From assembly GCA_004357015.1 (NCBI GenBank), contig SMXE01000137.1, positions 1 through 6,149 on the forward strand: a stretch of DNA of 6,149 bases, in the 5' to 3' direction. Made by a program: the position numbers and the translations under genes. The notes below the pieces were generated by a model, which was not told the origin of the DNA, ran no database searches, and worked only from the letters and a program-made list of their open reading frames with translations. The stretch comes from Caldithrix sp. GTDB taxonomy: Bacteria; Zhuqueibacterota; Zhuqueibacteria; Oceanimicrobiales; Oceanimicrobiaceae. Shown here piece after piece: positions 3,978 to 6,149 of this stretch; the stretch's first letter is position 1; each line of letters starts with the position of its first letter.

Positions 3978-6149
3978 TTAATTGCCTCGAATAGCAATGT
4001 TCACATCGATGCCAAACTCCTGCACTTTCGTGGTACCCACTCTCTTGCTGTTGGTTTTACCGATTTCGATAAAGGCGCCGCCGCGGACCGTTGTGCTGAA
4101 GGAGTAGGTCAGACGCGGAGAAACAGACCAGCGCGTGGTTTTATTCGCCTCAGAAAAGTCGGCATTAACGTTTTGGGTGTTTTCCTGTACGACTTCGCTG
4201 GCCGTGAACGTAAACGAAAAGTCGATGGAGTTTTTTAACTCAGCCTTGTTAAAAGGCCAGAAAGGAAGCCGGAATCCCGATCGCTTAGAGTAGTTGGCGG
4301 TAACGGAAATGTCCTGATTCGTATTTCTGCTGGCGCCGATGGGCTGGCCGTTGGAAAATGTTTTGGTCAGGGTGTTGGAGCGGTTTAGTTGGACGCTCCC
4401 GGTAAAGCCGTTCTTGAAGTTGAGGTCGAGTTTTCCGAGTGGCCGAAAGTTGCGCGTGAAATTTTCGGTGGTCAGATTACCTGAATTACCGGTCCAGCTC
4501 TCACTTTTCTGCCCCGTATAAGCGTGGCTGAAAGTAACGTTGGTGAAAATCCTGCTAAAAAACGGCAGGCTGTTCAGTCCCGCAATACGCACATTCCATT
4601 CCGGGAAAGGTAGTCCGCCCCCCTTGTCGAGATCTTGCATTAAGAAGCTCCTGGAGGAACTACCGGTGGCTGTGCTGCCCGATGTCTGGAAAGAGTTGTT
4701 TTCCTGGTCGTTTTGCTGAAATCGCAGCCCGATATCTATGGCCCGGCCAAGTGCGATTCCGGAGCTGACTGACATGTTCTTTGTTTCGCTCCTGTTCAGG
4801 AATGTACCGCTCAGGTCGGCCACAGTCCCAACGCCGGTGTCATCGTCCAGACCAAACTGGAATTTTGCGCTCGGCTCTTTGTCAGAGAGGCCGGACTGCC
4901 GGTTGTCGTTGCGCTCGGAGTAGCTGAATTGAATATCCTTGAATCCGGAGAAAAAGTCCCTTATAAGATTCAGAGGGTTAAAAGACGAGCCCGGGCTTTC
5001 CTGTTGAAAGTAGCTAAAGTTGTCCACCCGTCCGGGATCTTCCTGGTTCGTGCCCCTGCCGCCGGTACCTGGCCGACCCCGCGGCCGACCTCTGCGCGGC
5101 GTCTGCTTTGAACCACCACCGAAAATAGACTGCACCAGTTGCTTCCACCGAAAGTTGAAATCAGCTTGTCTGGTTATGCTGTTGTTGGCGCTTCTACCGG
5201 TAGATTGGTTCTGCAAGTTATTAGCCCAGCGGTAGTTGGCAGTATAGGTAAGATTGTTTGTCAACCAACTGAAGACCTGCGGGGAATATCTGACCGTAAA
5301 CGCCTGCGTTTTGCTGATATCCAGGAAATCAAATTTCAAGAAGTCATTGAACTTCTTGTCCTTCATTTGTGCTTTTTGCGCTCGGTTAAAGTCCACCGTC
5401 AGGTTTTCAAAAATCTTCATGCTTGCCCGCACGCTGCGGTCAAAGATGAAATTCTTGGTCTCATTAGGTTCGGCGAGCTGATCGGAGTTCTGAATTCTGT
5501 TCTGGCTGAAGCGCTCCGTCCTGGCGCCATTGACGCGAAAGGAAACATTCTGGGGTGTGAAATACAACTTGGTTTCCTTGGCGTTCTTAATGATGGGCAG
5601 ACCGGGCAGCCAGCCAAGCGGTTTGAAAAAATTGTTGCGGCCAAAAGTAAGTCGGTAGTCGAAATTGCCATTCCAGGAAGTGGTGCGGGATTCCGCGATG
5701 GTGGGGCTGTGCTGTTCGTTTTTGGAACGACCCAGGCTCCAGGACATATTGTCCAGCGTATTTTTCACAAAAAAGTTCTTCGACTTCGCCTGCCGGCGAA
5801 ATGAAATATTGAAACCGGTTTGCGTGCTTTTGGTTTGAATCTTGGCCAGCGTTGTCGAATCGCTCAGGTCAGTCTGAGTCACTTCCCGATCCAGGCCCGG
5901 AAAGTATTTGGGGTCGCTCTCACTTTCGCGAAAGTTCAGGCTCAGCGGCATGGCGATGCCCCAGGACTGCGGCAGAATCTGGTCGATGTTGACATTGGCG
6001 TTTAAGCTTGTGCTCAGGCTGTTGTTGCCGGTGCCGAACCGGGTGGCCACATTGTGAAAGTCATCATCTTTCTTTTCCATTTCAACGTTGATGGTGCCGA
6101 AGCTGCCGATTCGCATGTCGGCGCGCACCCGCATCGCCATGCCCTTGTC
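3978..6149 (-). CDS. sprA: SprA/Sov-family type IX secretion outer-membrane translocon, C-terminal part
   Basis: The frame is open to the window edge, with 723 residues visible and a TAA stop at 3978-3980. The start is outside, and SprA proteins usually exceed 2,000 residues. The visible part is rich in Asn, Ser, Thr and aromatic residues, with alternating polar/hydrophobic strands throughout, as expected for a very large outer-membrane beta-barrel. Family-like landmarks (numbering the visible residues) are IGSFGTINVE (14-23), LPQSWGIAMPLSLNF followed by DPKYFPGLDREV (59-90), FNPLNLIRDFF then FKDIQFSYSERN (390-414), LPFPEWNVRIAGL (513-525), FRLPFWPFNKAELKNSIDFS (626-645) and the end GKTNSKRVGTTKVQEFGIDVNIAIRGN region (697-723). 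In Flavobacterium the homologue is the 36-strand barrel through which type IX cargo crosses the outer membrane. A basic Arg/Gly/Pro-rich segment at about 344-374 interrupts the barrel pattern. Family assignment is by motif recognition; export function is inferred. Confidence 0.85.
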   Translation of the reverse strand, partial: DKGMAMRVRADMRIGSFGTINVEMEKKDDDFHNVATRFGTGNNSLSTSLNANVNIDQILPQSWGIAMPLSLNFRESESDPKYFPGLDREVTQTDLSDSTTLAKIQTKSTQTGFNISFRRQAKSKNFFVKNTLDNMSWSLGRSKNEQHSPTIAESRTTSWNGNFDYRLTFGRNNFFKPLGWLPGLPIIKNAKETKLYFTPQNVSFRVNGARTERFSQNRIQNSDQLAEPNETKNFIFDRSVRASMKIFENLTVDFNRAQKAQMKDKKFNDFLKFDFLDISKTQAFTVRYSPQVFSWLTNNLTYTANYRWANNLQNQSTGRSANNSITRQADFNFRWKQLVQSIFGGGSKQTPRRGRPRGRPGTGGRGTNQEDPGRVDNFSYFQQESPGSSFNPLNLIRDFFSGFKDIQFSYSERNDNRQSGLSDKEPSAKFQFGLDDDTGVGTVADLSGTFLNRSETKNMSVSSGIALGRAIDIGLRFQQNDQENNSFQTSGSTATGSSSRSFLMQDLDKGGGLPFPEWNVRIAGLNSLPFFSRIFTNVTFSHAYTGQKSESWTGNSGNLTTENFTRNFRPLGKLDLNFKNGFTGSVQLNRSNTLTKTFSNGQPIGASRNTNQDISVTANYSKRSGFRLPFWPFNKAELKNSIDFSFTFTASEVVQENTQNVNADFSEANKTTRWSVSPRLTYSFSTTVRGGAFIEIGKTNSKRVGTTKVQEFGIDVNIAIRGN

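Noticed and set aside
5139..5804. A 221-codon open frame on the plus strand opposite sprA
   Set aside because: It is wholly antisense to a gene with clear family motifs, shows no recognisable domain, and has no visible ribosome binding site or promoter. Long antisense frames are common opposite such genes.
1..6149. Mobile elements, CRISPR arrays, tRNA or rRNA genes
   Set aside because: No transposase or integrase sequence, spaced direct repeats, terminal inverted repeats or tRNA-like cloverleaf was seen on reading both strands.

Overview
The window reads as an ordinary chromosomal stretch from a free-living bacterium of the FCB assemblage (Bacteroidota, Ignavibacteria, Calditrichota, KSB1 and relatives). 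The main clue is the gene at the right edge, the C-terminal third or so of a SprA/Sov-type giant outer-membrane protein. That is the barrel of the type IX secretion translocon and is essentially confined to that assemblage. By eye the base composition is roughly balanced (near 50% GC). One gene has a clear Shine-Dalgarno sequence, which is unusual for true Bacteroidota and leans mildly towards a non-Bacteroidota FCB lineage. No phylum can be fixed from this sequence alone.

Layout from left to right: (1) 1-138, plus strand, the last 45 residues of a membrane dipeptidase (peptidase M19). (2) 139-269, a 131-base convergent spacer with no convincing terminator or gene. (3) 270-662, minus strand, a 130-residue four-helix VanZ-like membrane protein. 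Its start lies inside the end of the next gene. (4) 643-2247, minus strand, the bifunctional NAD(P)HX epimerase/dehydratase (NnrE-NnrD fusion). (5) 2248-2371, a divergent promoter region with a good sigma70-like promoter on each strand. (6) 2372-2944, plus strand, an ECF sigma factor with a GTG start and no anti-sigma gene beside it. (7) 2954-3823, minus strand, ribosomal protein L11 methyltransferase PrmA, whose stop lies only 9 bases from the sigma stop. (8) 3824-3977, a spacer with two stretches that look like degenerate dispersed intergenic repeats. (9) 3978-6149, minus strand, the SprA-like barrel, running off the right edge.

The transcription units implied are nnr-vanZ (leftward, 20-base overlap, probably translationally coupled), the ECF sigma factor alone (rightward), and sprA followed 154 bases later by prmA (leftward; whether prmA is co-transcribed is open). 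The contents are metabolite repair, translation-factor modification, envelope/secretion and stress-type transcriptional control. There is no sign of a phage, transposon, CRISPR array, tRNA or rRNA. I found no clearly new system. The points that best repay a second look are the SprA homologue with its Arg/Gly/Pro-rich insert, the orphan ECF sigma factor close to it, the tightly packed divergent promoters, and the repeat-like spacer upstream of prmA.
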